A stretch of 51,025 nucleotides of DNA from Bacillota bacterium (GCA_023421505.1 JAEZTJ010000064.1:1-51025), one strand, 5' to 3'; shown: positions 1 through 8,077, counted from the stretch's first letter. A program made the numbers and translations. The notes: generated from the sequence alone by a model not told the origin.

Positions 1-80
1 TAGGCAGGCTTATTAAGTGTACCCAAAAACTGCTTATAGAATCTAAATCATTAAAATAGCTCTTCATCCAGTATTTGAGG

Positions 81-97
81 GGGATTCAAAGAATCCC
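81..97. other. Short perfect hairpin with AAA loop
   Basis: GGGATTC-AAA-GAATCCC forms a 7-bp stem with a 3-nt loop. No T-run follows on either strand, so it is not a clear terminator. The rest of 1-127 shows no convincing gene. Confidence 0.35.
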
Positions 98-127
98 ACC
101 CCAAGACTTGACAAAGAGCCTGAAAAA

Positions 128-165
128 AAAGGTTATCCTTAAGGATGTTCTTAAGGATAACCTTT
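128..165 (-). terminator. Rho-independent terminator of the cold-shock gene
   Basis: A perfect 16-bp stem (128-143 with 150-165) closes a 6-nt loop. On the minus strand it is followed at once by a run of eight T. It lies about 100 nt past the stop codon of the cold-shock gene and should end that transcript. Confidence 0.85.
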
Positions 166-269
166 AATCAATCGTTTCTAACAATATAACACTATTTCTT
201 TATAAACTTATTTCTTATAAAAACTAAATTTATAGTTTAGAAAAAGGTACACTGTAAACCCAACATTGA

Positions 270-470
270 TTATAATTTTGTTACGTTAGTTGCCTGAGGA
301 CCCTTAGCTCCCTGAACTACTTCGAACATAACTTCCTGGCCTTCTTCTAAAGACTTGAAGCCGTCCATGTTAAGACCACTGTAATGTACGAATACATCGT
401 TGCCCTGCTCGTCAGAGATAAATCCAAATCCTTTTTGGTTGTTGAACCACTTAACTGTACCTTTGTTCAT
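270..470 (-). CDS. Cold-shock protein (CspA family)
   Basis: This is a 66-residue single-domain cold-shock protein, an RNA/DNA chaperone of the OB fold. Both nucleic-acid binding motifs are visible: KGFGFI (RNP1) and DVFVHY (RNP2), after the typical opening MNKGTVKWFN. The ATG at 470 is chosen because GGAGG lies 8 nt upstream; an in-frame TTG at 485 overlaps that ribosome binding site and is unlikely. The gene is probably monocistronic: it has its own terminator at 128-165 and a short hairpin in its leader (505-523). Cold-shock mRNAs often regulate through their leaders, but nothing decisive is visible here. The family call is firm; the role (cold-induced or constitutive) cannot be told. Confidence 0.95.
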   Translation of the reverse strand: MNKGTVKWFNNQKGFGFISDEQGNDVFVHYSGLNMDGFKSLEEGQEVMFEVVQGAKGPQATNVTKL

Positions 471-504
471 GTATAATTCCTCCAAAATAATAAATATAAT
501 TTAA

Positions 505-523
505 TTGCTGATATCTTCAGCAA
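505..523. other. Hairpin in the cold-shock gene leader
   Basis: TTGCTGA-tatct-TCAGCAA is a 7-bp stem between the ACT gene stop and the cold-shock gene start. It could be a weak terminator for the ACT gene or part of the cold-shock mRNA leader. No T-run follows. Confidence 0.35.
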
Positions 524-562
524 CAAATTTATGATAACACTCTTTTGGTGCCGTGTCAAACA

Positions 563-1009
563 TTATTTGTCGACACAATTGTTAAGTTCATATGCTTCTT
601 TCGCTGTACAAACCTCGTAATTTTCTGATTGTAAAGCATCGAGTGCCTTCTCTAAATCTGATAACTTCATGATTATAGAGGTATCTTCACCGGCAGTTGC
701 AAGTGTATACATATATTCTACACTAATACCACCATCAAAAAGAACCTTAAGTACATTATGTAAGGTACCCGGCTTTTGAGGGATTTTCACTGCTATAACA
801 TCTGTAAGCATTGCAGAAAAGCCTTCTTCCTTCAGTACCTTTCTTCCTTTCTCTGGGTCGGATACAATCATTCTGAGCATACCATATTCTGAAGTATCTG
901 CCAGACTAAAGGACGCAATATTAATATTATGCTCTTTTAATGCCTCTGTAACCCGTTCTAATCTTCCTTCTCTGTTTTCAATAAATACTGATAATTGCTT
1001 AATAACCAT
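563..1009 (-). CDS. Tandem ACT-domain protein (paralogue 1)
   Basis: The 148-residue protein consists of two ACT domains, about residues 1-68 and 72-140, with no catalytic domain attached. ACT domains bind amino acids and usually control enzymes or transcription. It is clearly paralogous to the ACT protein at 3349-3774: both open with (I)xQLSVF and carry a KPG(T/V)L stretch at the start of the second domain. That second copy sits inside the ior-paaK operon, so this one probably senses the same aromatic amino acids. The start has a strong GGAGGGGG site 4 nt upstream. It is separated from the operon by the GNAT gene and has its own leader (1010-1188, no recognised site). The ligand is inference. 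Confidence 0.85.
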   Translation of the reverse strand: MVIKQLSVFIENREGRLERVTEALKEHNINIASFSLADTSEYGMLRMIVSDPEKGRKVLKEEGFSAMLTDVIAVKIPQKPGTLHNVLKVLFDGGISVEYMYTLATAGEDTSIIMKLSDLEKALDALQSENYEVCTAKEAYELNNCVDK

Positions 1010-1188
1010 AATCCCCCTCCTTTTCTTAATCTTATGATAGTAATAGTAAAATAAGACAACGGTTTAAAAATTATTTTATCTAATTCTTCCATACTTAATG
1101 CACTAATTCTCAATACTATAAATTTTGATGTCTCAATTTACTTGAACGCATTATTCTATACCTTAAATTTTTTCTTTTGAATAATATA

Positions 1189-1761
1189 TTAGCTAAGCAT
1201 CTTTACAGTATTATCTTCCTCACATTCTTCGCTAAGTATACTATAATGCTGTTCGTCACACCACATGCCACTTTTATACCTGACCTTTCGGAACTCTCCT
1301 TCTTTTTGCATTCCAACTTTTTTCATAACATTTTCTGATTTTAAATTATTCGAATTACAGGAAGCAGTAATTCTATGTAATTTTATATATTTAAAACCAA
1401 TTTTAATTAACGAGTTTGCAATCTCAGTAGCATATCCGTTGCCCCAATGTTCAGGCATAATAAAGTAGCCAATTTCACCACATCCACCCAATTCATTCAT
1501 CATTTGAATCTCAATATCTCCATAACCGATAAAACAATTATTCGTAGCTGAAAATATAGCAAATTCATAAGCTTTACGCTTTATGGCTGCATAGTTATTC
1601 TTCAAAATCCTCTTAAAGTCAAAAAGCGCTTTTTCTTCATTATCATATCGATCCATTAAAGCATACTTCATTACCTTTTCATCAGAAAAAAGAGAATAAA
1701 ACAAACTAAAATCATTTTCTTTAAATTCCCTAAATAAGAGTCGCTCACTACTATATTTCAT
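1189..1761 (-). CDS. GNAT-family N-acetyltransferase (RimJ/RimL type)
   Basis: This is a 190-residue acetyltransferase of the RimJ/RimL-like GNAT branch, which uses acetyl-CoA to acetylate a protein N-terminus or a small molecule. Visible marks are the opening SERLLFREF, the central strand GCGEIGYFI and the acetyl-CoA loop WGNGYATE, followed by HRITASCNSNN. The ATG at 1761 is preferred over 1788 because GGAG lies 6 nt before it. The gene lies between the 55-bp repeat array and the ACT gene. Its substrate cannot be read from sequence, and a link to aromatic metabolism is only positional. Confidence 0.85.
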   Translation of the reverse strand: MKYSSERLLFREFKENDFSLFYSLFSDEKVMKYALMDRYDNEEKALFDFKRILKNNYAAIKRKAYEFAIFSATNNCFIGYGDIEIQMMNELGGCGEIGYFIMPEHWGNGYATEIANSLIKIGFKYIKLHRITASCNSNNLKSENVMKKVGMQKEGEFRKVRYKSGMWCDEQHYSILSEECEEDNTVKMLS

Positions 1762-1782
1762 ATAATTCTCCAAACTGCGCTT

Positions 1783-2088
1783 TATCAATTGTCTCTTATC
1801 TATTACCCTCTTGGCAAAGCTAAGAGAACTCTGCCTAGATCAGCTATCGTTTGTCTATTACCCTCTTGGCTAAGCCAAGAGATCTCTGCCTATATCAGCT
1901 GTCGCTTGTCTATAACCCTCTTGGCAAAGCCAAGAGAACTCTGCCTATATTAATGTCGTTTGTCTATAACCCTCTTGGCAAAGCCAAGAGAACTCTGCCT
2001 ATATCAGCTGTCGTTTGTCTATAACCCTCTTGGCAAAGCCATGAGAACTCTGCCTATATCAGCTGTCGTTTGTCTATAACCCTCTTGG
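1783..2088. repeat. Tandem array of a 55-bp hairpin repeat derived from the paaK 3' end
   Basis: The decamer CCCTCTTGGC recurs at 1806, 1861, 1916, 1970, 2025 and 2080, giving steps of 55, 55, 54, 55 and 55 bp. The last copy is inside the 3' end of the adjacent paaK gene and encodes its final residues (KRVIDKRQLI) and stop. The five downstream copies repeat this gene end. Four or five of them carry the palindrome CTCTTGGC-AAA-GCCAAGAG, which the in-gene copy lacks; units 1 and 5 have single mismatches in the stem. The left edge is degenerate, about 20 bp from the GNAT gene's ribosome binding site. Units have no variable spacers, so this is not CRISPR. A role in transcript ending or stability is inference. 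Confidence 0.9.
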
Positions 2089-3352
2089 CTTTTCCTTCAC
2101 TTCTTTGAATCGTCTTAGGTTCTACAAGTTTTACTTTGACAGAAAGGCCTAGAGCTGATTGTAGTACGCGGGAGATTTTCTGAGTAAGATTCTCCAACTG
2201 TTTAATCTCATCTGAGAAGAAACGTTCTTCAACCTCTACCTGAACCTCAAGAATATCTAAGTTATTAACTCGATCAACTATAAGCATATAATGGGGACTT
2301 GTTTCCCCTATCTCTAGTAATGCAGCTTCTACTTGAGAAGGGAATACGTTGACTCCGCGGATAATTAACATATCATCTGAGCGACCCTTAAACCGGCTGA
2401 TACGAGCTAATGTTCTACCACACTCACATTTCTCATATGTGATACTGGTTAAATCCTTAGTGCGGTAACGGAATAATGGCAGTGCCTCTTTTGTCAGGGT
2501 TGTAAATACCAGTTCTCCTACTTCACCTTCCTTACAAGGCTCCAGAGTATCCGGATTGATAATTTCCGGCACAAAATGATCTTCATATACATGAAGTCCT
2601 CGATGGAATTCACAATCAGCTGCAACGCCGGGTCCCATAATTTCACTTAAACCATAAATATCAAAAGCGTTCAAATGAAGCTTTTCTTCAATCTGCTTTC
2701 TCATGTTCTCCGTCCAAGGTTCCGCTCCGCAGATTGCGGCTTTTAGATTTATATTATTAATTTGTCCGGTTTCTTCAAGTGTCTCAGCTATATGTAATAA
2801 ATAGGACGGCGTACAAGCAATTGCGGTAGCGCCAAAATCCTGCATCATGGTAATAAGCTTCTGTGTATTACCTGTAGACATCGGAATTACAGTAGCACCA
2901 AGATTCTCTGCACCATAATGAAGACCTAACCCTCCTGTAAATAGGCCGTAACCATAAGCCACCTGGATTTTATCATGTGAACCAACCCCTGCCATTGCAA
3001 GTACTCTGGCCACACATTCCTGCCAGATATCAATGTCCTTACGGGTATAGCCAACAACAGTAGCCTTACCGGTGGTTCCTGAAGAAGCATGAATTCTCAC
3101 TACCTCAGATTGCGGAACAGCGAATAGTCCAAAAGGATAGTTGTCTCTTAAATCATTTTTCGTCGTGAAAGGAAGCTTATTTAAGTCATCAATGTTGTTA
3201 ATATCTCCGGGTTCTAATCCCATTTGCTGCATTTTCTTACGATAAAACTCCACATTGTGATACACATGGCCGACCATTTTCTTTAATCTGGCACTTTGCA
3301 GAGCATGGATTTCATCCCTGCTCATACACTCCTTTGCCTCATTCCATATCAT
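2054..3352 (-). CDS. paaK: Phenylacetate-CoA ligase (operon copy)
   Basis: This 432-residue adenylate-forming enzyme activates an arylacetate with ATP and CoA to arylacetyl-CoA and AMP. The P-loop ASSGTTGKATVVGYT is near residues 90-105, the YGLSEIMGPGV motif near 235, and the C-terminal RGVNVFPSQVE near 335. Length fits the short PaaK family. The start overlaps the stop of the ACT gene by 4 bp (ATGA), with AGGAGG before it, so the two are translationally coupled. It is the last gene of the iorA-iorB-ACT-paaK unit. The second ligase at 6293 is a paralogue. The exact arylacetate (phenyl-, hydroxyphenyl- or indoleacetate) is unknown. The 3' end is the source of the 55-bp tandem array. Confidence 0.92.
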   Translation of the reverse strand: MIWNEAKECMSRDEIHALQSARLKKMVGHVYHNVEFYRKKMQQMGLEPGDINNIDDLNKLPFTTKNDLRDNYPFGLFAVPQSEVVRIHASSGTTGKATVVGYTRKDIDIWQECVARVLAMAGVGSHDKIQVAYGYGLFTGGLGLHYGAENLGATVIPMSTGNTQKLITMMQDFGATAIACTPSYLLHIAETLEETGQINNINLKAAICGAEPWTENMRKQIEEKLHLNAFDIYGLSEIMGPGVAADCEFHRGLHVYEDHFVPEIINPDTLEPCKEGEVGELVFTTLTKEALPLFRYRTKDLTSITYEKCECGRTLARISRFKGRSDDMLIIRGVNVFPSQVEAALLEIGETSPHYMLIVDRVNNLDILEVQVEVEERFFSDEIKQLENLTQKISRVLQSALGLSVKVKLVEPKTIQRSEGKAKRVIDKRQLI

Positions 3353-3774
3353 GATATCAAATCCTCCTGTTCCGCAACAATAAATCCATTCTTCTTTAGT
3401 ACTGTTGAAGTTTTCAACAAATCATCTGTATTTACTATCATTAACGGGGCTTTACCACTACGTAATACAATAGAGTAAATGTAATTAATACCTAAATTTG
3501 CTTCTGCAATCACATGGAGCATTGTATCCAGAACTCCGGGTTTATCTTCTAGTTCCACCGCCACTGCTTCTGACATTTTTACAGCAAAACCATTTGCTGT
3601 TAAGAGCTCCTTAGCTCTTTCCGGCTGATCAACAACAATTCTTAATATAGCAAACTCCGGTGTATCAAAGGAAGCGATAGCCCGTAAGTTAATCATATTA
3701 TTTTTTAATACTGTTGTCACTCCGGCCAGACTGCCAATTTCATTTTGTACAAATACAGAAAGCTGTCTGATCAT
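3349..3774 (-). CDS. Tandem ACT-domain protein (paralogue 2, in ior operon)
   Basis: The 141-residue protein has two ACT domains (about 1-68 and 70-140) and nothing else. It opens MIRQLSVFVQN and has DKPGVLD at the start of the second domain. It lies 20 bp from iorB and overlaps paaK by 4 bp, so it is in one operon with them. Stand-alone ACT proteins in this context commonly accompany Ior and PaaK in Clostridia and probably bind an aromatic amino acid or its CoA derivative to tune the enzymes. That function is inference. GGGGG precedes the ATG at a normal distance. It is a paralogue of the protein at 563-1009. Confidence 0.87.
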   Translation of the reverse strand: MIRQLSVFVQNEIGSLAGVTTVLKNNMINLRAIASFDTPEFAILRIVVDQPERAKELLTANGFAVKMSEAVAVELEDKPGVLDTMLHVIAEANLGINYIYSIVLRSGKAPLMIVNTDDLLKTSTVLKKNGFIVAEQEDLIS

Positions 3775-3794
3775 AATAAAACCCCCTTTATTCT

Positions 3795-4367
3795 TTAATG
3801 AAGATTATAACCTGTTTCAAAAGCTCTTTTATTAATTTCTACCGTCTTAGGCGGTACGGTATTTTCAATAACAGTAAGCCAGTCTTCCTTACTGAAATTC
3901 ATATGCTGAGCAGCTATCCCCAGAACTATAACATTAAATATCTTACTATTACCTAACTTTTTAGCTTCCTCCATCGCATCTACCTTGAATACTCGATGAG
4001 ATTTTTCTAAATCCTCAAGAATATTCTCCGGATATTTGGCAGCTCCAATAACCACAGGCATAGGATCAATTCGTTGGTCATTTACTACGATTGCGCCTCC
4101 CTCTTTTAAGTAATGCGCATATCTCAAGGCTTCCAATCGCTCAAAGGCAATCAAAACATCTGCCTGTCCTTCTTCTACTATCGGTTCATTTACTCTCTCA
4201 CCGTATCTTACAAAGGTAACTACACTACCGCCTCTCTGCGCCATTCCATGTACCTCTGAAAGTTTAACATCATACCCTGCATGTATCGTAAGGGCTCCTA
4301 AAATTCTACTGGTAAGCAGTGTTCCCTGTCCGCCTACACCTACAATCATTATATTCTTCGTTTCCAT
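3795..4367 (-). CDS. iorB: Indolepyruvate:ferredoxin oxidoreductase, beta subunit
   Basis: This 190-residue protein is the gamma-domain-type subunit of a 2-oxoacid:ferredoxin oxidoreductase. The opening IMIVGVGGQGTLLTSRILG is the family's signature, followed by SEVHGMAQRGGSVVTFVR. With IorA it converts aryl-2-oxo acids (indolepyruvate, phenylpyruvate, hydroxyphenylpyruvate), CoA and oxidised ferredoxin to arylacetyl-CoA, CO2 and reduced ferredoxin, or runs in reverse. It follows iorA by 11 bp and has GGGAGG before its ATG. Length is normal for IorB. Confidence 0.94.
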   Translation of the reverse strand: METKNIMIVGVGGQGTLLTSRILGALTIHAGYDVKLSEVHGMAQRGGSVVTFVRYGERVNEPIVEEGQADVLIAFERLEALRYAHYLKEGGAIVVNDQRIDPMPVVIGAAKYPENILEDLEKSHRVFKVDAMEEAKKLGNSKIFNVIVLGIAAQHMNFSKEDWLTVIENTVPPKTVEINKRAFETGYNLH

Positions 4368-4378
4368 GGCAATCCTCC

Positions 4379-6121
4379 CTATCGTAACTGAACCGGTTTG
4401 ATTGCGCCAAATTTGCAGAGTGTATCACATAAGCCGCAACCATTACACATGGTATCATTTATCGTTATCGTTCCATTTTCTTTTTTTGTGATAGCAGGAC
4501 AGCCGGGCTTCATGCACATTCCGCACTTTTTACAGACATTACTATCTATGCTGTATTGCTTTGTAATGGCACTCTTATCTAATAATACACAGGGTGCTTT
4601 CGTTATTATTACTGCCACCTCATCCATTGCGGTTGCTTCTTTAATTGCATTTTCAAGATTCTCTGTATCAAACGCACTGATCTCATATACATATCTAACT
4701 CCTACAGCTGTACAGAGTGCCGCAAGATCAACCGCAAAGGTTGGCTCTCCCTTTAAGGTCTTTCCTGTAGCTGCATGGTCTTGATGACCTGTCATACCTG
4801 TTGTAGAGTTATCTAAGATCATAACTGTTCCGGTTCCCTTATTATAAACCATATTAATCAAAGAGTTGATACCGGTGTGCATAAAGGTTGAATCTCCGAT
4901 TACGGCAACCCAGTTCTTAATATAATCCTTGCCCTTCGCCTTTTCCATACCGTGCAGTGAGGAAATGCTGGCACCCATACAGACAGTGGTATCAACTACA
5001 CTAAGCGGAGCTACAGCACCAAGGGTATAACAGCCAATATCTCCCGCTGCATGAATTTTTAATTTATTTAATACCGAATATACACTTCTATGAGGACATC
5101 CGGGGCATAAAATCGGAGGGCGATTTGGTACTTCAGCTGCAGGCAGGATATGAATTTTCTCACCGCCAATTGCTTTGCGCAGTAAATTAGCAGAATACTC
5201 TCCCTGAACCGTCAACAAATCTTTTCCTGTCGCACATATTCCCCAGGACTTCACCTGCTCTTCTATAATGGGATCTAACTCTTCTACGATGTATAAGGTC
5301 TCTACATTTGCAGCAAATTCTTCAATTAATTTCTTCGGAAGCGGATTAACGAGTCCAAGCTTTAATACAGAGGCCTCAGGAAAAGCTTCCTTTACATATT
5401 GATAAGGAATACCGGAGGTAATAAATCCAATCTTCCTGTCATTATATTCTACTTTATTGATCGGGAAATCACAGCCGTCAACTGCTAGTGCAGCTTCTCT
5501 GCTTTCTACTACCAGATGGCGCCCTTTCGCATTACCGGGCATCATGACATTTTTCGCAATGTTTCTTACGTATGGCTTGTCATCCTTCTCTACTCTATCG
5601 TTCAATTCAACCATTCCTTGCGAATGGGATAATCTTGTTGTTGACCTTACTATAACCGGAGTATCATACTTCTCGGATAAATCAAATGCAAATTTAACAA
5701 ATTCCTTTGCTTCACTGCTGTCGGCAGGTTCCAGTACCGGCACCTTTGCAGCTCTGGCTACTGCCCTGGTATCCTGCTCATTCTGGGAACTATATAAGCC
5801 CGGATCATCTGCAACAATCGCAACTAGACCCCCTGTAACTCCTATATAGGATACAGTAAACAAAGGATCAGCAGCTACATTAAGCCCCACATGCTTCATA
5901 GAGGCAAGCGCCCTAACGCCGCTGATAGAAGCACCAATTGCAACCTCCATTGCTACCTTTTCGTTGGGTGACCATTCTGAATAAATCTCTTCATATTTAA
6001 CGATGTTTTCACTGATTTCTGTACTGGGTGTACCCGGATATGCTGCAGATACTTTACAGCCTGCTTCATATGCTCCCCGGGCAAACGCCTCATTTCCAAG
6101 CATTATTACTTTCTGTGCCAC
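4379..6121 (-). CDS. iorA: Indolepyruvate:ferredoxin oxidoreductase, alpha subunit
   Basis: The 580-residue subunit carries the pyrimidine-binding N-terminal half (SAAYPGTPSTEI near residue 25), the ILCPGCPHRSVY motif near 335, a TPP site beginning VIGDSTFMHTGINS near 410, and two C-terminal [4Fe-4S] motifs (CKKCGMCMKPGC and CNGCGLCDTLC). It decarboxylates aryl-2-oxo acids and passes electrons to ferredoxin in the cytoplasm. The start is GTG at 6121 with GGAG 9-10 nt upstream. It leads the tight iorA-iorB-ACT-paaK operon. Length and motifs are complete, so it should be active. Direction (oxidative or reductive carboxylation) cannot be told from sequence. Confidence 0.95.
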   Translation of the reverse strand: MAQKVIMLGNEAFARGAYEAGCKVSAAYPGTPSTEISENIVKYEEIYSEWSPNEKVAMEVAIGASISGVRALASMKHVGLNVAADPLFTVSYIGVTGGLVAIVADDPGLYSSQNEQDTRAVARAAKVPVLEPADSSEAKEFVKFAFDLSEKYDTPVIVRSTTRLSHSQGMVELNDRVEKDDKPYVRNIAKNVMMPGNAKGRHLVVESREAALAVDGCDFPINKVEYNDRKIGFITSGIPYQYVKEAFPEASVLKLGLVNPLPKKLIEEFAANVETLYIVEELDPIIEEQVKSWGICATGKDLLTVQGEYSANLLRKAIGGEKIHILPAAEVPNRPPILCPGCPHRSVYSVLNKLKIHAAGDIGCYTLGAVAPLSVVDTTVCMGASISSLHGMEKAKGKDYIKNWVAVIGDSTFMHTGINSLINMVYNKGTGTVMILDNSTTGMTGHQDHAATGKTLKGEPTFAVDLAALCTAVGVRYVYEISAFDTENLENAIKEATAMDEVAVIITKAPCVLLDKSAITKQYSIDSNVCKKCGMCMKPGCPAITKKENGTITINDTMCNGCGLCDTLCKFGAIKPVQLR

Positions 6122-6251
6122 TATGTATTTCTCCTTTCATGCGTATAACGTATTTTAGGCAATTGTGATACTTATTAACTATAAGAAAGTATCAAATAAT
6201 CACCTAAGTTTAACGTATGGACTTTTGCATCAGTAAATTATTTTCATGCAG

Positions 6252-6273
6252 TCCTAGGCAGTTAGCCCTAGGA
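6252..6273. other. Inverted repeat between paaK and iorA
   Basis: TCCTAGG-N8-CCTAGGA has 7-bp arms and lies between the stop of the upstream ligase gene and the iorA start. It has no T-run. It may be a weak stem or an operator for the ior operon. The rest of 6122-6292 shows no other clear site. Confidence 0.4.
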
Positions 6274-6292
6274 ACTCTATGTAAGAGCTCTC

Positions 6293-7600
6293 TTATCCTT
6301 CCTTACGTAAGTCCGTCACTCTTTTTGCCTTTCCTTCAAAACGCTGAAGACTTCTTGGTGCAACTAATTTTATCATAGCATCAAGCCCTAATACAACCCT
6401 TAAGCTGGATTTAATTTTCTGCTCCAGCTCACCAAGCTTAGCATAAGAATCAAGGAGAGCTTCATCTGCTAACTCCACTTTTATTTCCATTAGATCAAGA
6501 TGATTTTTACGGTCTACCATAATCTCATAATGTGCTCCGATTTCAGGCACCTTCAAAAGCACTTCTTCTATCTGAGACGGGAATACATTAACACCTCTAA
6601 TGATTAACATATCATCAGAACGACCTGAAAGATTCTCCATTCTTACTGTAGTCCTGCCACATTTACAGGGTTCATACATTAGTCTTGAGATATCCTTGGT
6701 TCGGTAACGAATTAACGGTAATGCCTCTTTTGTAATACAGGTAATAACCAACTCACCCTTTGAACCCGGAGGAAGGACCTCTCCGGTTTCAGGATTAATA
6801 ATTTCCGGTATAAAATGATCTTCATTAATATGCATTCCACAAAGCTCCAGGCATTCACCGGATACACCCGGCCCAATGAGCTCACTCATGCCATAGTTTT
6901 GTGTAACCTTCATATCAGGACCCCATATTTTATACATTTCCTGACGCATCGGTTCTGTCATACCCTCGCCACCAAAAAGTCCTATTTTAATCTTTAAATC
7001 CTTAGAAGGATCGATTCCCATTTGTCTGGCAACCTCACCAATATGTAACGCATACGAAGGAGTTGCAACGAGTAAAGTCGTCTCAAAATCCTGCATATAC
7101 ATAATCTGCTTCTGCGTATTTCCTGAAGAGGTAGGAGCAACCGCTGCACCCAGATTCTCTAAGCCGTAGTGTAATCCTAACGCACCTGTAAACATACCGT
7201 ATCCGAAGCAAATCTGTGCAACATCTTCCTCCGTAGCACCACCCAGTGCTGCAATTCTTGATACACATTCCGTCCAAGTCTTCATATCCTTTTTCGTATA
7301 TCCTACCACAGTAGGCTTCCCTGTAGTTCCAGAGGAGGCATGAATACGTACCAATTCTTTCTTGGGTACAGTAAAAAGCCCAAAAGGATAATTATCCCTC
7401 AAATCCTTCTTATTCGTAAATGGAAGTCTCTTTAAATCATCAAGGCTTTTTATATCTTCAGGTTTGATTCCTGTTTCCAGCATCTTTTCCCTGTATGCAG
7501 GTACCTTCTCATAGATTCTTTTTACAGTATCTTGTAATCTTTTTAACTGTAGCTCTTCCATCTCTTTTCTTGATAATGTTTCTTCTTTTGCCCAGATCAT
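6293..7600 (-). CDS. paaK: Phenylacetate-CoA ligase (upstream copy)
   Basis: The 435-residue ligase is paralogous to the one at 2054-3352 and makes arylacetyl-CoA from arylacetate, ATP and CoA. Motifs are ASSGTTGKPTVVGYT near residue 90, YGMSELIGPGV near 235 and RGVNVFPSQIE near 335, with a C-terminal EGKAKRVTDLR like the other copy. The start is set at ATG 7600 because AGGAG is 6 nt upstream; an ATG at 7612 has no such site and overlaps it. A 12-bp stem-loop (7614-7680) sits just before the ribosome binding site. It is separated from iorA by 171 bp. Two ligases may differ in substrate (for example phenylacetate against indole- or hydroxyphenylacetate), which is inference. Confidence 0.92.
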   Translation of the reverse strand: MIWAKEETLSRKEMEELQLKRLQDTVKRIYEKVPAYREKMLETGIKPEDIKSLDDLKRLPFTNKKDLRDNYPFGLFTVPKKELVRIHASSGTTGKPTVVGYTKKDMKTWTECVSRIAALGGATEEDVAQICFGYGMFTGALGLHYGLENLGAAVAPTSSGNTQKQIMYMQDFETTLLVATPSYALHIGEVARQMGIDPSKDLKIKIGLFGGEGMTEPMRQEMYKIWGPDMKVTQNYGMSELIGPGVSGECLELCGMHINEDHFIPEIINPETGEVLPPGSKGELVITCITKEALPLIRYRTKDISRLMYEPCKCGRTTVRMENLSGRSDDMLIIRGVNVFPSQIEEVLLKVPEIGAHYEIMVDRKNHLDLMEIKVELADEALLDSYAKLGELEQKIKSSLRVVLGLDAMIKLVAPRSLQRFEGKAKRVTDLRKEG

Positions 7601-7613
7601 ATTTCTCCTCATT

Positions 7614-7680
7614 TCTGCGCTGTAAAATAAGTCACATAGCGAGACGATACGCCTCTATAAGCTTGCGGTTACAGCGCAGA
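7614..7680 (-). promoter_or_regulatory. Large leader stem-loop before paaK
   Basis: Arms TCTGCGCTGTAA (7614-7625) and TTACAGCGCAGA (7669-7680) are perfectly complementary over 12 bp around a 43-nt loop. The lower arm ends a few nt from the AGGAG that serves the ligase start at 7600. Such a stem could gate translation or protect the mRNA end. No known riboswitch class is recognised in the loop. Confidence 0.55.
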
Positions 7681-7792
7681 CACAAACTTCACGTATTTTT
7701 CATATACCATATGTTGTAATTCATTATTCAGATAAACAGCTCTTTCCCTTTTACTTATATGGATTTTCTTAAATCATACTAACACCCATGCC

Positions 7793-8077
7793 TGCCCTTT
7801 GATTTAATTTGTGCCGAGGATTTCTCAGGCACAAACTCTGAGGTGTGAATTGTTCTTTTCAACAATTCACACTAACATAACATGTTCTGCCCTTTGATTT
7901 AGTTTGTGCCGAGGATTTCGCAGACACAAACTTTGAGGTGTGAATTGTTCTTTTTTACAATTCACACTAACATAACATGTTCTGCCCTTTGATTTAGTTT
8001 GTGCCGAGGATTTCGCAGGCACAAACTTTTAGGTGTGAATTGTTCTTTTCAACAATTCACACTATGCCCATGCCTTT
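7793..8077. repeat. Three 95-bp tandem repeats, each with two hairpins
   Basis: TGCCCTTTGATTTA recurs at 7793, 7888 and 7983, a period of exactly 95 bp. Each unit holds a first hairpin, TTTGTGCC-N12-GGCACAAA (9 bp and perfect in unit 3, one mismatch in unit 2), and a second, GTGTGAATTGTT-N6-AACAATTCACAC (12 bp in units 1 and 3, 11 in unit 2: 7843-7872, 7938-7967, 8033-8062). The array is flanked by CCATGCC on both sides (7787 and 8069). It lies in the 750-bp gap between the symporter stop and the ligase start, in which no gene is seen. Function is unknown. Confidence 0.92.

Noticed and set aside
1..80. Tail of a transposase gene at the left edge
   Set aside because: The fragment is too short, and no frame has a recognisable motif.
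1783..2088. CRISPR array
   Set aside because: Units are near-identical over their whole 55 bp, with no variable spacers and no cas genes.
4398..4784. Plus-strand frame of 128 codons
   Set aside because: It is antisense to iorA with no ribosome binding site, a shadow of the real gene.
7793..8077. CRISPR array or tRNA cluster
   Set aside because: There are only three units without unique spacers, and the stems lack any cloverleaf or anticodon arm.
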